Part shown: positions 1 through 9,295 of the stretch, piece by piece
How the letters are laid out: the number at the start of each line of letters is the position of its first letter
Position numbering within the stretch: the stretch's first letter is position 1
Source: Nostoc sp. 'Lobaria pulmonaria (5183) cyanobiont'
GTDB lineage: Bacteria; Cyanobacteriota; Cyanobacteriia; Cyanobacteriales; Nostocaceae
Reading direction: 5' to 3'
Length of the DNA: 64,000 nucleotides
Assembly (NCBI RefSeq): GCF_002949795.1
Contig: NZ_CP026692.1
Location: 4,262,545 to 4,326,544 of the forward strand
Notes under the pieces: model-generated
The model's input: only the letters and a program-made list of their open reading frames with translations
Databases searched by the model: none
Told to the model about the DNA's origin: nothing
Position numbers and translations under genes: made by a program

Positions 1-144
1 AACTAACCCATATTGCCAAAGAATCATTGCCAAAGGGCCTGGGTCTTGCTCCCGATGCCGAAGCGCCACCGCTAGTGATGCTGTGGAAATTGCTAAATCT
101 TCTTGCAAAAAATGAATCAGTCGAGAATATTTTGATGGTGACAT
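1..144 (-). CDS. DUF2949 family protein, partial (C-terminus outside window)
   Basis: The first 48 codons are visible, beginning MSPSKYSRLIHFLQEDLAIS and continuing through a segment containing ALRHREQDPGPL and ILWQYGLV. This matches what I know of DUF2949, a small cyanobacterial family of unknown function. The frame is open to the window edge. The start is fixed by a near-perfect Shine-Dalgarno sequence six bases upstream. No function can be assigned. Confidence 0.75.
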   Translation of the reverse strand, partial: MSPSKYSRLIHFLQEDLAISTASLAVALRHREQDPGPLAMILWQYGLV

Positions 145-150
145 TTGGAT

Positions 151-161
151 CTCACCTCCTT
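151..161 (-). promoter_or_regulatory. Strong ribosome binding site of the DUF2949 gene
   Basis: On the minus strand the sequence AAGGAGGTGAG lies six bases before the ATG. It is nearly a full complement to the 16S rRNA 3' end, much stronger than most sites in this window, and it decides the start. Confidence 0.8.
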
Positions 162-690
162 GTACAGAATGTATTGTCATATATCAGTTCACCATAACTC
201 GGTAGACAGTAGCCAGTATTTCATTTGTCACTGTGCTGTTCTCGGCCATACACCCCAGCACTGTTTTTGTTAATCTGCCTTCAACAAAGGCTTCCCATAA
301 AAGGTCTGAGAAATAAAAATTCTCACACAAATCATCTGCAAGCTTATTAAACAGTATTTTTACCTAATTAAATTGGCTTCATTTTATTTACCTTTGTATT
401 TTATTTAATTACACAGGTAGTAATAAAGATTCCATAGCCTATACTCTCTTATTGGCGACTATTTACACTTGCGCCCAAGGGAATATTTTTGAGACCAAAC
501 CTGAAGACAGCGATTTCAGGGTTGAGACAGTAGAATTTTACATTATTACTACAGTTTTTAAATAGTAGCGTTACAAGTGCTATTTGACCACAGAAAGTGA
601 CATTTTTTACAGAAAAAACATATATTTCGACCGTATAGGCTCTTAACCGAGTAATTACTTAAGTTTTTATCCGTGCAAAGCACCGGAGTT
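162..690. other. Intergenic spacer
   Basis: AT-rich stretch between the DUF2949 gene start and the end of the DUF192 gene. I see no convincing ORF, RNA or repeat. It must hold the promoter of the DUF2949 gene. Confidence 0.4.
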
Positions 691-1197
691 TCAAAGCTCA
701 ATTTTGATTGTATCGCCCACTTTCAACTTCAATTCGGTAGCTCTTCCAGAGCGAAGTTCAATCACCTTATCAATTGGTGTATTGGAGCCATAGGTAGGAC
801 AAGGCTCACTTGCACAAGGAGGTGCAGCAACCTGAATATATTTAACTACACCTTTATGTAGAAATACCATGTCCAAGGGTACAGGTACATTCTTCATCCA
901 AAAACTGACTGGTTGTGCTGAAGGGAACCCAAACAGCATTCCTCGGTCATCTGGCAAAGCTGACCGATACATCAACCCCATCGCTTGCTGTTGTGGCGTC
1001 TGCGCTACCTCCAATTGAATCGTTGTACCATTAGGCACAATGGCTTTAGCAGAAATTGGTAGTTTTTGACCTAAACTCTCTGGTGCTGGAGTTTTAGAAT
1101 CAGAAGTGAGGCTAGGAGATTTAGCTGTTGTTGGCACAGAACAACCCATCAGAAAAATACTCAGCACTATCGAGAGCAAACTTAGCCGACGAGTCAT
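691..1197 (-). CDS. DUF192 family lipoprotein
   Basis: 168 residues. The N-terminus is a lipoprotein signal: MTRR, a hydrophobic stretch, then the lipobox LMGC with the acceptor Cys at residue 19. A Ser/Thr/Pro-rich linker follows, then a DUF192 domain (about residues 50-165) with typical blocks such as MGLMYR, GMLFGFP, FWMKNVPVPLDMVF and ELRSGRA. Family members are small exported beta-rich proteins of unknown role; a membrane-anchored location outside the cytoplasmic membrane is inferred from the lipobox. It lies downstream of the nblR-like gene on the same strand, 150 bases away. Confidence 0.85.
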   Translation of the reverse strand: MTRRLSLLSIVLSIFLMGCSVPTTAKSPSLTSDSKTPAPESLGQKLPISAKAIVPNGTTIQLEVAQTPQQQAMGLMYRSALPDDRGMLFGFPSAQPVSFWMKNVPVPLDMVFLHKGVVKYIQVAAPPCASEPCPTYGSNTPIDKVIELRSGRATELKLKVGDTIKIEL

Positions 1198-1292
1198 ATA
1201 GCTTTTCGATTTTGTAATTTAGACATCAATTTTACAGTGTTGTAGGCAAAAAAAACACTTTGGGTGGGAGACAACAGCACCCAAAGAAAGCA

Positions 1293-1313
1293 TTCCCAAT
1301 CTGAAACTGGGAA
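1293..1313. repeat. Degenerate copy of the GTTCCCAG...CTGGGAAC palindrome
   Basis: TTCCCA and TGGGAA flank a nine-base loop. The core matches the longer perfect hairpin at 41014-41046. It sits in the 150-bp gap between two minus-strand genes and could also help end transcription. Confidence 0.5.
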
Positions 1314-1350
1314 CAAAGCAAGGAGATAGGCAAACTCCCGCTACAGTATA

Positions 1351-2037
1351 CTAGGATTCTCTTAAAACGTACCCTACACCTCGCACTGTTTGAATGAGGC
1401 GCTTTTGACCTTCATCTTCGATTTTTAACCGCAAGTAACGGATATACACTTCAATTACATTCGACTCACCCAGAAAGTCATAACCCCAAACATTTTCTAG
1501 AATTTGTTCGCGGGTTAACACCTCACGGGGATGTTCCATTAAGAATTTTAATAATTCAAATTCCTTCATTGTCAAGTCAATTGGTCGCCCGTTGTGTATA
1601 GCACGGCGAGTTGCTATGTCTAAAATTAAATCCCCAAAGCGTAATTGCTCCGTGGTATCCACATCGGGTTTTAAGTAGAGGCGAATCAACTTCAAAAAGT
1701 CTTCTGAGCGGTAAGGTTTGAGGATGTAATCATCCGCTCCAGCTTCTAGACAAGCTACACGATCGTCAACTGTATCCCTTGCCATTAAAATCAATACAGG
1801 CGATCGCATACCAGTGCTTCTCATATTTTTGCACAATGAGAGTCCTGATTCTCCTGCCAACATCCGGTCTAAAACAATTAAAGCAGGCTGGCGATCGCGA
1901 CAGTGTTGTAAACCACTCGTCGTATCATGAGCCAAAATTGATTCATAACCGGCTTCTTGCAAATCGCAAGAAAGCTGATTTGCTAGGCTCTCATCGGTTT
2001 CAATCACTAAAACACAGGGACTTTGAGCAGCTGTCAT
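1351..2037 (-). CDS. nblR: OmpR/PhoB-type response regulator, NblR-like
   Basis: 228 residues: receiver domain (about 8-122) and winged-helix DNA-binding domain (about 130-225, with LTMKEFELLKFL and the C-terminal TVRGVGYVLR). NblR controls phycobilisome degradation under nutrient or light stress in cyanobacteria. The resemblance to NblR is in the receiver: ETDE replaces the usual acidic DD pair near residue 14, while the phospho-acceptor Asp (VLDRMLAGESG) and the Lys (ILKPY) remain. NblR is known as an atypical regulator that can act without phosphorylation, which fits the altered pocket. The family call is firm; the nblR assignment is from recognition only. No sensor kinase is adjacent. Confidence 0.7.
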   Translation of the reverse strand: MTAAQSPCVLVIETDESLANQLSCDLQEAGYESILAHDTTSGLQHCRDRQPALIVLDRMLAGESGLSLCKNMRSTGMRSPVLILMARDTVDDRVACLEAGADDYILKPYRSEDFLKLIRLYLKPDVDTTEQLRFGDLILDIATRRAIHNGRPIDLTMKEFELLKFLMEHPREVLTREQILENVWGYDFLGESNVIEVYIRYLRLKIEDEGQKRLIQTVRGVGYVLRES

Positions 2038-2354
2038 AACAATTTGGGATATTGGATTTGGGATTGTAAAGATATTCCAGAGAAAATCTTTACATCAGTT
2101 ATAAAGTGCAATTACGAGCTTTTAATGATGTAGCAATCCTGATTTGACGCGCTGCTAGCGATGTTTTAGCACGTTCAGGTGTCAGCTATCGAATTCTCCG
2201 ATGCAATCTTAATAACTAACTCCAAATTTCATCTCCATACCAGTAATTCTGCAAGGAAATCAGCAAATGGGGGCATGGGGTATGGGGCATAGGGAATAGG
2301 TTGATGAGGGCGATAAGGGAAAAGAATTAATAACCAATCCCCAATCCCCAATCC
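2038..2354. other. Intergenic spacer with short CAATCCC heptamers
   Basis: No gene visible. It carries G-rich runs (2268-2300) and three tandem CAATCCC heptamers (about 2335-2354) that abut the nadK stop codon. Such 7-bp repeats recur elsewhere in this window. Confidence 0.5.
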
Positions 2355-3272
2355 TTACGGCAATTCTACCGAAGTTGGTTTAGCGATATGTGGCAAACCC
2401 CAACCTAATTTTTCTCGTAAAATTCGGAAAAACTCAGGCGGTTGCAGCCGAAGAAATCGGGCACTATATTGCGATCGCTCCATATATACTCGATCTTCTG
2501 GTAATATATAGCACCCTCCATTCCCATCTACTACCATTACCAGCCGAGGGATATTGACTGGGTAGATATTGACCGATTCAGTATCTGGAAATACCAATGC
2601 TCTAGAAGCTAGGGAATGGGGACAAATTGGTACTAGCTGTAAAACAGGTACACCAGGAGTCACCACTGGGCCACCAGCACTCAATGAGTAAGCTGTAGAA
2701 CCAGTAGGTGTAGAAACAATCACACCATCTGCGGCAATATCTACTGGTGCATGACGCCCTATGGCAATTTCAAAATGGCACATAGAGGTCAAAGGTTCCC
2801 GGTGTAGCACCATTTCATTCAAGCATAGGGCTTCCCATAGCACTGAATCATCCCGAAATACTTTGACAGTGAGCATAGCTCGTTCTTCAATTTCATACTC
2901 ACCTGCCATCGCCTGTTCTAGCGCTTGGGGCAATTGATTCAGGAAAGTTTCTGTCAAAAATCCCATGTGTCCGGTATTTACTGTTAGTAGTGGAATACCA
3001 CAAGGGGCTACTTGACGAGACGCTGCTAGAACAGTGCCGTCTCCCCCTAATACCACTGCAAACTCCATATCTGAGTCAAAACCAGGGGGTGTCAGACCGT
3101 CAATGGGGGTGTGGCACACAGGACTCTCCGGGTTAGGGTAGCCCAGTATCCCACCAATACTCGATGTGATACATACATTCCAACCGGCTGCGGTTAGCTT
3201 GTCTTTTAACTCGATAGCGACACGACCCGCTATCGGTTTAACGTCATTGTAGATAATGCCTGCTTTCGGCAC
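2355..3272 (-). CDS. nadK: NAD kinase
   Basis: About 305 residues. It phosphorylates NAD+ to NADP+ in the cytoplasm. The diagnostic GGDGT motif ([13 protein letters not shown]) lies near residue 77, followed by NTGHMGFL, and the second signature [15 protein letters not shown] lies near 190. The length is normal for the family, and cyanobacteria usually carry two paralogues. A start at a TTG two codons further upstream (3278) is possible; I prefer the GTG that begins PKAGIIYND, by recollection of cyanobacterial relatives. There is no strong ribosome binding site for either. Confidence 0.92.
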   Translation of the reverse strand: MPKAGIIYNDVKPIAGRVAIELKDKLTAAGWNVCITSSIGGILGYPNPESPVCHTPIDGLTPPGFDSDMEFAVVLGGDGTVLAASRQVAPCGIPLLTVNTGHMGFLTETFLNQLPQALEQAMAGEYEIEERAMLTVKVFRDDSVLWEALCLNEMVLHREPLTSMCHFEIAIGRHAPVDIAADGVIVSTPTGSTAYSLSAGGPVVTPGVPVLQLVPICPHSLASRALVFPDTESVNIYPVNIPRLVMVVDGNGGCYILPEDRVYMERSQYSARFLRLQPPEFFRILREKLGWGLPHIAKPTSVELP

Positions 3273-3402
3273 ACTCAAATATCCAAGTTTAGGCGATGCT
3301 CTGTATTATGTAATCGTTACACATTTTTGGTCATGTAGTCATTAATCTAGAGTTAAATATCTAGAGTTTAGAGTTTAACGACTAATGTCTGTTTTGTGAT
3401 GA

Positions 3403-4401
3403 CTATTGACTGTTGGCTTTTGAAGATTGCTTAAAAGGAGTTTTTTTAGGTTTCTGTTTTTTATTTTTATTTTTCTGGTAGTCTACTTCTTTGAGTTTCT
3501 TCATTATTCGGCTGAAGTACTCTTGGAGATAACTTTCTAGGGTTGTGGTTTGTTGCGGATCTAAACCAAAAACTGTATATACTTCATCCATTGAAGCGTT
3601 TAACTGTTTTCCACTAGCTAATACTTCTGTAAACGCTAGCCTGTCTGCTACGTTCCATCCCCACTGAAAGAAACGCATTATGCCCCGCACAGCACGCAGC
3701 AAAGTTATTGGCATCCGCGTTACTCTGGCATCTTTTCCAGATAAGCGTTCGCACAGGTTGATAATTTCTTCTGCACTCCATGCACGAGTACCGACTACAG
3801 GAAAAGCTTGGTTTCGCGTTTCTGGTACACTCAATGCTCGGATTGCAAACTTAGCAATGTCCTGAGTGTCCATATAGGCGATGGGAGAAGAATTACCTGT
3901 TACCCAAACTGGCTGTCCTTCCAAAATGGGAATCCCATACTGACCGATTAAACCTTGCATAAACCCAGCTAGTCGCAAGATGGTATAATTCAAGCCTGAC
4001 TCAGCCAAGAATAGTTCTGTACACCGCTTAATTTCCATTAGCGGCACTTCTGGGTATTTATCAGCATCTAAAATTGAAAAGAAGATAAAGCGCTCGATAC
4101 CCGCTGCAATTGCTGCTTGAATCAATGCTACTTTGCCTTCCCAGTCTACTTGTTTGATACTCAGTGAATCTGTAGGGCGAGATGTTGATGCATCAATAAC
4201 TTGGGTTACGCCTTCCAATGCTTCCGCTAGGGTGTCGGGGTAACGCAAATTTCCGGGTACGAGTTCTGCACCCCATTCTTTAAGAAAAGCTGCTTTTTTA
4301 CTGCTGCGGACAAGACAACGTACTTTATATCCCTCATCGATAGCACGACGAGCCACTTGTCTTCCTAAGGTGCCAGTGGCACCGACGATTAATAATGTCA
4401 T
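3403..4401 (-). CDS. ycf39: Ycf39/NmrA-like PSII assembly factor
   Basis: 332 residues. An atypical short-chain dehydrogenase fold with the N-terminal nucleotide-binding motif GATGTLGRQVARRA (residues 7-20). The catalytic YxxxK of true SDRs is not evident, as expected for the NmrA group. Ycf39 takes part with high-light-inducible proteins in delivering chlorophyll to new PSII reaction centres. The last 30 residues are a very basic Lys-rich tail. It lies downstream of petM on the same strand with a hairpin between them. Confidence 0.88.
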   Translation of the reverse strand: MTLLIVGATGTLGRQVARRAIDEGYKVRCLVRSSKKAAFLKEWGAELVPGNLRYPDTLAEALEGVTQVIDASTSRPTDSLSIKQVDWEGKVALIQAAIAAGIERFIFFSILDADKYPEVPLMEIKRCTELFLAESGLNYTILRLAGFMQGLIGQYGIPILEGQPVWVTGNSSPIAYMDTQDIAKFAIRALSVPETRNQAFPVVGTRAWSAEEIINLCERLSGKDARVTRMPITLLRAVRGIMRFFQWGWNVADRLAFTEVLASGKQLNASMDEVYTVFGLDPQQTTTLESYLQEYFSRIMKKLKEVDYQKNKNKKQKPKKTPFKQSSKANSQ

Positions 4402-4522
4402 GAGGGTTGTAATAAATTTTAATGTTTTATGAAAAGAATGTTATCAGAATAACCTATGCAAACAAAAGTTTACATCTTTTCTCAGAAAATCAATTTATTT
4501 GGATAGGGCTATGGGAAAATAG

Positions 4523-4549
4523 CTGTCCGGTTAACGGACAGGCTTTTTT
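4523..4549. terminator. Hairpin terminator between petM and ycf39
   Basis: CTGTCCG and CGGACAG form a perfect 7-bp stem with a short loop. A GCTTTTTT run follows on the plus strand, and a weaker TATTTT run follows on the minus strand. Since both flanking genes are on the minus strand, it most likely ends petM transcripts; the better T-run on the plus strand would also block read-through the other way. Confidence 0.6.
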
Positions 4550-4676
4550 CTCATTTCGATGAAAAAGTTAGTAGGGAATGGGGAAGGTGGGGCCCCCTCT
4601 GGGGATAAGGGGTAATGGGGAGTAGGGAGAATAATAACTCTTAACTCTTAACTCCTAACTCAGCATTCAGCACTAA
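4550..4676. repeat. G-rich stretch and AACTCTT-type short tandem repeats
   Basis: A G-rich run (about 4565-4630) is followed by imperfect 7-bp units AACTCTT/AACTCCT (about 4636-4660). This is a typical cyanobacterial short tandemly repeated sequence next to the petM stop codon. Confidence 0.5.
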
Positions 4677-4781
4677 TTATTCTTCTGTGCCCTGAATTTT
4701 CAGTAACAACGCGCCTAAGCCCCAGCCCACGAAGATTAAACCGAAAGATAATAGAGCTGCATTCAAAATTTCGCCGCCCAT
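4677..4781 (-). CDS. petM: Cytochrome b6f complex subunit PetM
   Basis: A 34-residue gene: [10 protein letters not shown], then a single hydrophobic helix, then LLKIQGTEE. PetM (subunit VII) is a small one-helix subunit at the edge of the thylakoid cytochrome b6f complex; the terminal KIQG motif and overall length match cyanobacterial PetM closely. AAGGAG lies 9 bases upstream of the ATG. It is divergent from pdxA, with 206 bases between the starts. Confidence 0.93.
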   Translation of the reverse strand: MGGEILNAALLSFGLIFVGWGLGALLLKIQGTEE

Positions 4782-4987
4782 TGGTGTGATTCTCCTTATG
4801 CAAAGTGGTGTGTAAACTAGGTCTACCAGAAGCTTTTCAATAGTTGCTGTAGGATTAGACCTGTGTAAATAATTTTAAACTAGTTTAGCAGGTAATCCCT
4901 ACTGGTTCGGGGGGCAATCCCTACTGTCATCAGAAGGGAGATCGGTAAATTGGGAAACTTTAATGATAATAATTATGAAGAGATTTT

Positions 4988-6082
4988 ATGTATCCAAATA
5001 ATCAAGGTAGTTTAAGAAATTTTCTGAAAGAAAATCGTCCGCGTTTAGCGCTGACGCTGGGAGATCCGGCGGGGATTGGGCCGGAGGTGATTTTGAAAGC
5101 TTTAGCTGATACAGAAATTCGTAAAAAATATGACGTGACAGTAGTGGGTAACGAGGATTTGCTCGCACAGATGTATCACAAACTGAATTTAACTGAGAAT
5201 TTAGTAGCTTTAGCAAATCCAGATGATTTGTCAGTCAGCGATGTACAGTTGGATGAAAAAATTAAAGATCGAATTATTTCAGGAATAGGTAATGCAGCCA
5301 GTGGTGCGGCTAGTTTTGCATATATGGAATATGCGATCGCTCAAACACTGGCTGGTGAATTTGATGGTATTGTCACAGGGCCGATCGCTAAATCTGCTTG
5401 GAAAGCCGCAGGGTACAATTATCCAGGGCAAACGGAACTTTTAGGACAAAAATCAGGTGTTGACCGTTTTGGGATGTTATTCGTAGCGCGATCGCCCCAT
5501 ACTGGTTGGACACTCCGCGCTTTACTTGCAACCACACATATTCCCCTACGTCAAGTAGCTGATGTGTTGACACCGCAGTTGTTGACACAAAAACTGGATT
5601 TGCTGGTGGAGTGCTTGGAGAAAGATTTTGGTATATATAGAGGGAGAATTGCGATCGCCGGGTTAAATCCCCACAGTGGGGAACAGGGACAACTTGGACA
5701 TGAAGAACAAGATTGGTTAATTCCCTGGTTAGAGCAAGAGCGACAAAAGCGACCACAATTGCAACTAGATGGGCCAATACCGCCAGATACAATGTGGGTT
5801 AAACCTGGTCAAGCTTGGTATGGAAATTCTTTAGTACAAAATCCCGCTGATGCCTACTTGGCACTTTACCACGACCAAGGCTTAATTCCAGTGAAGCTGA
5901 TGGCGTTTGATCGGGCAGTTAATACTTCTATTGGTCTTCCTTTCGTTCGGACTTCACCCGATCACGGAACAGCGTTTGATATTGCGGGTAAAGGAATTGC
6001 TGATGCTACGAGTATGAAAGCAGCGATACATTTAGCAGCTGAGTTGGTTAGTCAAAGATTGGCTAAGAAAAATAATGAATAG
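4988..6082 (+). CDS. pdxA: 4-hydroxythreonine-4-phosphate dehydrogenase
   Basis: 364 residues. It oxidises 4-phosphohydroxy-L-threonine in the deoxyxylulose-5-phosphate-dependent route to pyridoxal phosphate. Family blocks visible are [10 protein letters not shown] (residues 27-36), [10 protein letters not shown], the stretch ending [30 protein letters not shown]-like [16 protein letters not shown] and [13 protein letters not shown]. The metal-binding histidines fall within these last blocks. An N-terminal extension of about 20 residues precedes the core; the ATG has a GAAGAGA-type site in front. It is the first gene of its strand here and stands alone. Confidence 0.93.
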   Translation: MYPNNQGSLRNFLKENRPRLALTLGDPAGIGPEVILKALADTEIRKKYDVTVVGNEDLLAQMYHKLNLTENLVALANPDDLSVSDVQLDEKIKDRIISGIGNAASGAASFAYMEYAIAQTLAGEFDGIVTGPIAKSAWKAAGYNYPGQTELLGQKSGVDRFGMLFVARSPHTGWTLRALLATTHIPLRQVADVLTPQLLTQKLDLLVECLEKDFGIYRGRIAIAGLNPHSGEQGQLGHEEQDWLIPWLEQERQKRPQLQLDGPIPPDTMWVKPGQAWYGNSLVQNPADAYLALYHDQGLIPVKLMAFDRAVNTSIGLPFVRTSPDHGTAFDIAGKGIADATSMKAAIHLAAELVSQRLAKKNNE

Positions 6083-6194
6083 TCTTTAAAGTACAGCTTT
6101 GCTGAAAATAGTCAAGACACGACCAAATCAGTTCCCAATATGGTTCAAAGCATTTCTTTCTTATTTCAGTGTTGTTTGTAACTCTGTGGTTGCC

Positions 6195-6914
6195 TTAAAA
6201 ACTAGTATTCTCATCGGGCGCTTCAAACTTGTAACCGTAGCCTCGCACAGTTTTAATAAACTCCGGGATGCTAGGATCGACTTCCATCTTTTTGCGAAGC
6301 TGACCAATATGCACGTCAACCACCCGGCCATCTCCTACGTAGTCGCAACCCCAGATTTGTTGGATTAGTTGTGGACGACTCCAAGCCTGATTAGGATGAC
6401 TTGCCAAAAAATGTAAGATATTAAATTCCAACGCTGTTAAGGCAAGCATTTTATCATTAAGTGTTACTTCCCGGCCCTCTGGATTAATTACTAGTTGCTT
6501 GAAAACGATACGTTGTGTTGGGGAGGGATTGATGTAGCGTATCCGCCTCAAAAGAGCTTCTACTCTAACTTCAACTTCTGCAAGACTAAAAGGTTTAGTC
6601 ATGAAATCATCAGCACCTGCGCTTAAGATTTTAATTTTATCAGCCTCGTCAGTCCTACTAGTCAGTATCAGCACTAAGACATTAGTACGACTCTGCATTT
6701 CTTGGCAAAGGTTATAACCAGTAACATCCGGCAAATTCCAATCCAGAATTACTAGAGCTGGGTTGAATTGCTCAAACAACGATAAGGCAGTCCTACCATC
6801 TGCTGCTGACTCTATTTGATATTTTCGGCTTAAAAAACGATATACAAGATTTCGGACGCCGAAGTCGTCATCAACGATCAGAATTTTGGGAGTAGTAGCA
6901 GTAACCATAACCAT
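6195..6914 (-). CDS. OmpR/PhoB-family response regulator
   Basis: The receiver domain begins PKILIVDDDFGVRNLV with acidic residues, acceptor Asp in VILDWNLPDVTG and Lys in MTKPFS all intact; the winged-helix DNA-binding domain follows, ending TVRGYGYKFEAP. It is probably a phosphorylation-dependent transcription factor; the target genes and partner kinase are unknown. The start is uncertain: a GTG at 6992 adds 26 residues with a weak AGAGAAG site, whereas the ATG at 6914 gives the usual family length. It is convergent with pdxA and followed upstream by a long gene-free region. Confidence 0.85.
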   Translation of the reverse strand: MVMVTATTPKILIVDDDFGVRNLVYRFLSRKYQIESAADGRTALSLFEQFNPALVILDWNLPDVTGYNLCQEMQSRTNVLVLILTSRTDEADKIKILSAGADDFMTKPFSLAEVEVRVEALLRRIRYINPSPTQRIVFKQLVINPEGREVTLNDKMLALTALEFNILHFLASHPNQAWSRPQLIQQIWGCDYVGDGRVVDVHIGQLRKKMEVDPSIPEFIKTVRGYGYKFEAPDENTSF

Positions 6915-6992
6915 AATGCTGTCTATTGTAGATTGGGCGATTCGCTGTTGCGCCAGTTTTACTTTACGTGTTTCTGTTGAGAGTGTATTCAC

Positions 6993-8245
6993 GCGCTTCT
7001 CTACTGAGTACCATCGCTACTGTAGTACTTGTGTACATTTAATTTCCATGAAGCTTATGACAACCTCAGCCATTGTCATGCCGATAAAATTTATAATTAT
7101 TGCATGATTCTTGCATAATTTTAAATTTGCATTGTATAATATTAAATGTTTTTGCATTTTGGATAAGTGTAATTAAAACCCATCTCCGTAACCGCAAATA
7201 GTCAAAAGACACATCCAAAAGCGACGGCAATTGCTACAACTTTAAAAGAGTAACGCACTCCCTGATTAATTAGGTCTCTACAAAGGCTCACAAACTAACT
7301 TATCAGCCAATCTAGATTCTTAACTCCTACTTACTCGACTGTACTATAACCAATAGGTATGTTCTCTTGAAGAAGGTCTACGAAAATCTACCCTGGTGCA
7401 TTTACATGTAGCTGTCCTCTTAAGCATATACTATACTACAAGTTTCAGCCTAGAGACTATGACAAGCCAAGGACTGAAAGCATCCCCAGAAGGTATATAG
7501 GGCAGTAAAACCAGCTTTAACAGACAAAAGCAACAGCAAAAAGAATTGCTCTATAGCAATCCTAAATGAGATTATGAAAATTTTTGTTGTGGTCGTCCTT
7601 GGTCATTTGTCAAGAGTCATTTGTGATTACAAAGGACAAATGACTAATGACAGCCAACTCCAAAAATATTTCACAAATGATTTAGGACTGCTCTAGCAAT
7701 ATTATGATGTCAATAAATTGCTGGTAGCTTGCCTCAATAGTGCTGCTGACAGCAGAATTCAGAATGGGCTACGCCCCGCTGCGCTAACAGAAGTAAAACA
7801 CCCTTTATATCTGGTTAACAGATTTAGCTTGTGTACCTCATAAACTTCTAATCTGCTGTACATAACTCTACAAGCGTGGCAGGAGATTGAGGAGACATTA
7901 TTATTAGCGATCGCTCATATTAAAAAGGACTGTATTCATCGCTAAATATTCCTCATTTTAAACTAATATTTTTCTCTATTAATGAGAAATTTAGTAAAAT
8001 TAAAAATATCTAAATGACTAAAATGTCAAAAACATAAACTATAAATATATTCAATTATATTTATAGTAAATCTGGTCTACCTATACTCTCAAATGGCATT
8101 ATTTACAATTGATTAATTGGTAGAATTTCTGGAAAGTACTTAGTCTATCTGAGGAGAGAGTTTGAGGATATTCATACCAAAGAAAGATCAATTAAATATC
8201 TTCAGTTCGCTAAATTACTATTAATATCGTCAGTAAGGAAAAATT
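6993..8245. other. Long gene-poor intergenic region
   Basis: About 1.25 kb with no credible ORF over 60 codons. It contains one inverted-repeat element (7552-7695), a short GGGCTACGCC-type repeat fragment near 7766-7790, and a very AT-rich segment (about 7950-8230) just before the rhodanese-LEA gene, where its promoter must lie. I cannot identify an RNA gene. Confidence 0.4.
7552..7695. mobile_element. MITE family A, copy 1 (144 bp)
   Basis: Terminal inverted repeats TATAGCAATCCTAAATGA and, read inward from the other end, TAGAGCAGTCCTAAATCA. The interior has no ORF but contains GTCATTTGTC/GACAAATGAC-type heptamers that pair internally. A second copy lies inverted at 43031-43162. Both begin and end in TA, consistent with TA-target insertion by an IS630/Tc1-type transposase; that link is inferred. 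Confidence 0.75.
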
Positions 8246-8983
8246 ATGGTTAATAATTTAGCAGGTGGCGTCATTCCCCCACAGCCACCAATAGAAGCAC
8301 AAACTGATGCTCATGTCCTAAAGACTCGTTTGGAATGGGGCGAACCAGCTTTTACAATCCTAGATGTACGCGATCGCCCGACCTATAATCAAGGTCACAT
8401 TATGGGGGCAATGCCAATGCCAGCAGATGAATTGGTAGAGCGCGCAGTACCCTCTTTGGATAAGAGCCGTGATATTTACGTTTACGGTGCCAACGAAGAA
8501 GAAAGTGCCCAAGCCGCACAACAACTGCGTTCTAATGGATTTGAGCATGTCTCCCAACTTAAAGGTGGTCTTGCAGCATGGAAGGCGATCGGTGGCCCAA
8601 CAGAAGGCATTGTTGAATCAACAACTCCCCCAGGTGCAGATGACTATAATGTCGTAGATCGGCTAAAAACTCACCAAGAGCTTCAGCAAAAGGGTGGTAT
8701 TAGCGCGACCGAAGCCGTTAAACAGGGAGTTAGTAACCTCAAGGAAGGCATTAAAGAGGGAGCCAGTAACCTTAAAGAAAACATTAAAGAGGGAGCCAGT
8801 AATCTCAAAGAAAACGTTCAAGAAGGATCTAGTAACCTCAAAGAAAATGTTCAAGAGGGAGCCAGTAATCTCAAAGAAAATGTTCAAGAGGGAGCTAGTA
8901 ACCTTAAAGAAAATGTTCAAGAGGGAGCTAGTAACCTCAAAGAAGGCATTAGTGAATCTAAAACTCCTAGAGACACTGAATAA
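8246..8983 (+). CDS. Rhodanese-like protein with LEA-like 11-mer repeats
   Basis: 245 residues. Residues about 20-125 form a rhodanese-like fold (ILDVRDRPTYNQGHI, then LKGGLAAWKAIGG). The active-site loop reads DIYVYGANEEES: Gly81 stands where the catalytic Cys should be, so sulfur transfer is unlikely. Residues 159-235 are seven 11-residue repeats of the type QEGASNLKENV, charged and amphipathic like group-3 late-embryogenesis-abundant (LEA) proteins, which fold on drying and protect membranes or proteins. A role in desiccation or osmotic stress is an inference. The start has AAGGAAAA in front. There are no signal peptide and no operon partners. Confidence 0.82.
   Translation: MVNNLAGGVIPPQPPIEAQTDAHVLKTRLEWGEPAFTILDVRDRPTYNQGHIMGAMPMPADELVERAVPSLDKSRDIYVYGANEEESAQAAQQLRSNGFEHVSQLKGGLAAWKAIGGPTEGIVESTTPPGADDYNVVDRLKTHQELQQKGGISATEAVKQGVSNLKEGIKEGASNLKENIKEGASNLKENVQEGSSNLKENVQEGASNLKENVQEGASNLKENVQEGASNLKEGISESKTPRDTE
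8720..8950 (+). repeat. Seven tandem 33-bp units encoding 11-mers
   Basis: Seven units of 33 bp encode the LEA-like repeats. The central ones (QEGASNLKENV) are almost identical at DNA level, implying recent unit expansion, while the outer ones have drifted. Because the unit length is a multiple of three, other frames stay open as well; those are not genes. Confidence 0.9.
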
Positions 8984-9030
8984 TTCCAAGATTGGATCTT
9001 AGGCAAAAAATAACTTAGAAAGTTAGCGAA

Positions 9031-9154
9031 TAGACCTCTTGTATAAATCAAGCATAAGAACCCCACTCTGCCTTTGACTAACGTCAAAGTTTCTCCTCTT
9101 TGATAGCGAAGAGAGGTTAGGGGTGGGGTGTTAGAAAATTTTCCAAGAGGTCTA
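9031..9154. mobile_element. MITE family B, copy 1 (124 bp)
   Basis: Bounded by TAGACCTCTTG and its exact complement CAAGAGGTCTA. The interior has paired AACCCCAC and GTGGGGT blocks and a smaller TCTCCTCTTT/GAAGAGAGG hairpin. There is no ORF. The same ends and subterminal blocks occur in a longer copy at 44200-44492. Confidence 0.75.
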
Positions 9155-9295
9155 ATCTCAATTTTTCATGAGCAGAAAAGTCACAATTCACAAATGGAGC
9201 CAGAGACTCCGAAGCTCCGATCAGAAGACAGAATATTCTGTATAGTGATATTTGTCCTCTAGATCAATAACTTTTGCAATAGGTTTACGGTTTGA

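Noticed and set aside
8663..9002. ORFs antisense to and in another frame of the LEA-like repeats
   Set aside because: Repeat shadows of the 33-bp units; the rhodanese-LEA frame has the domain evidence and ribosome site.
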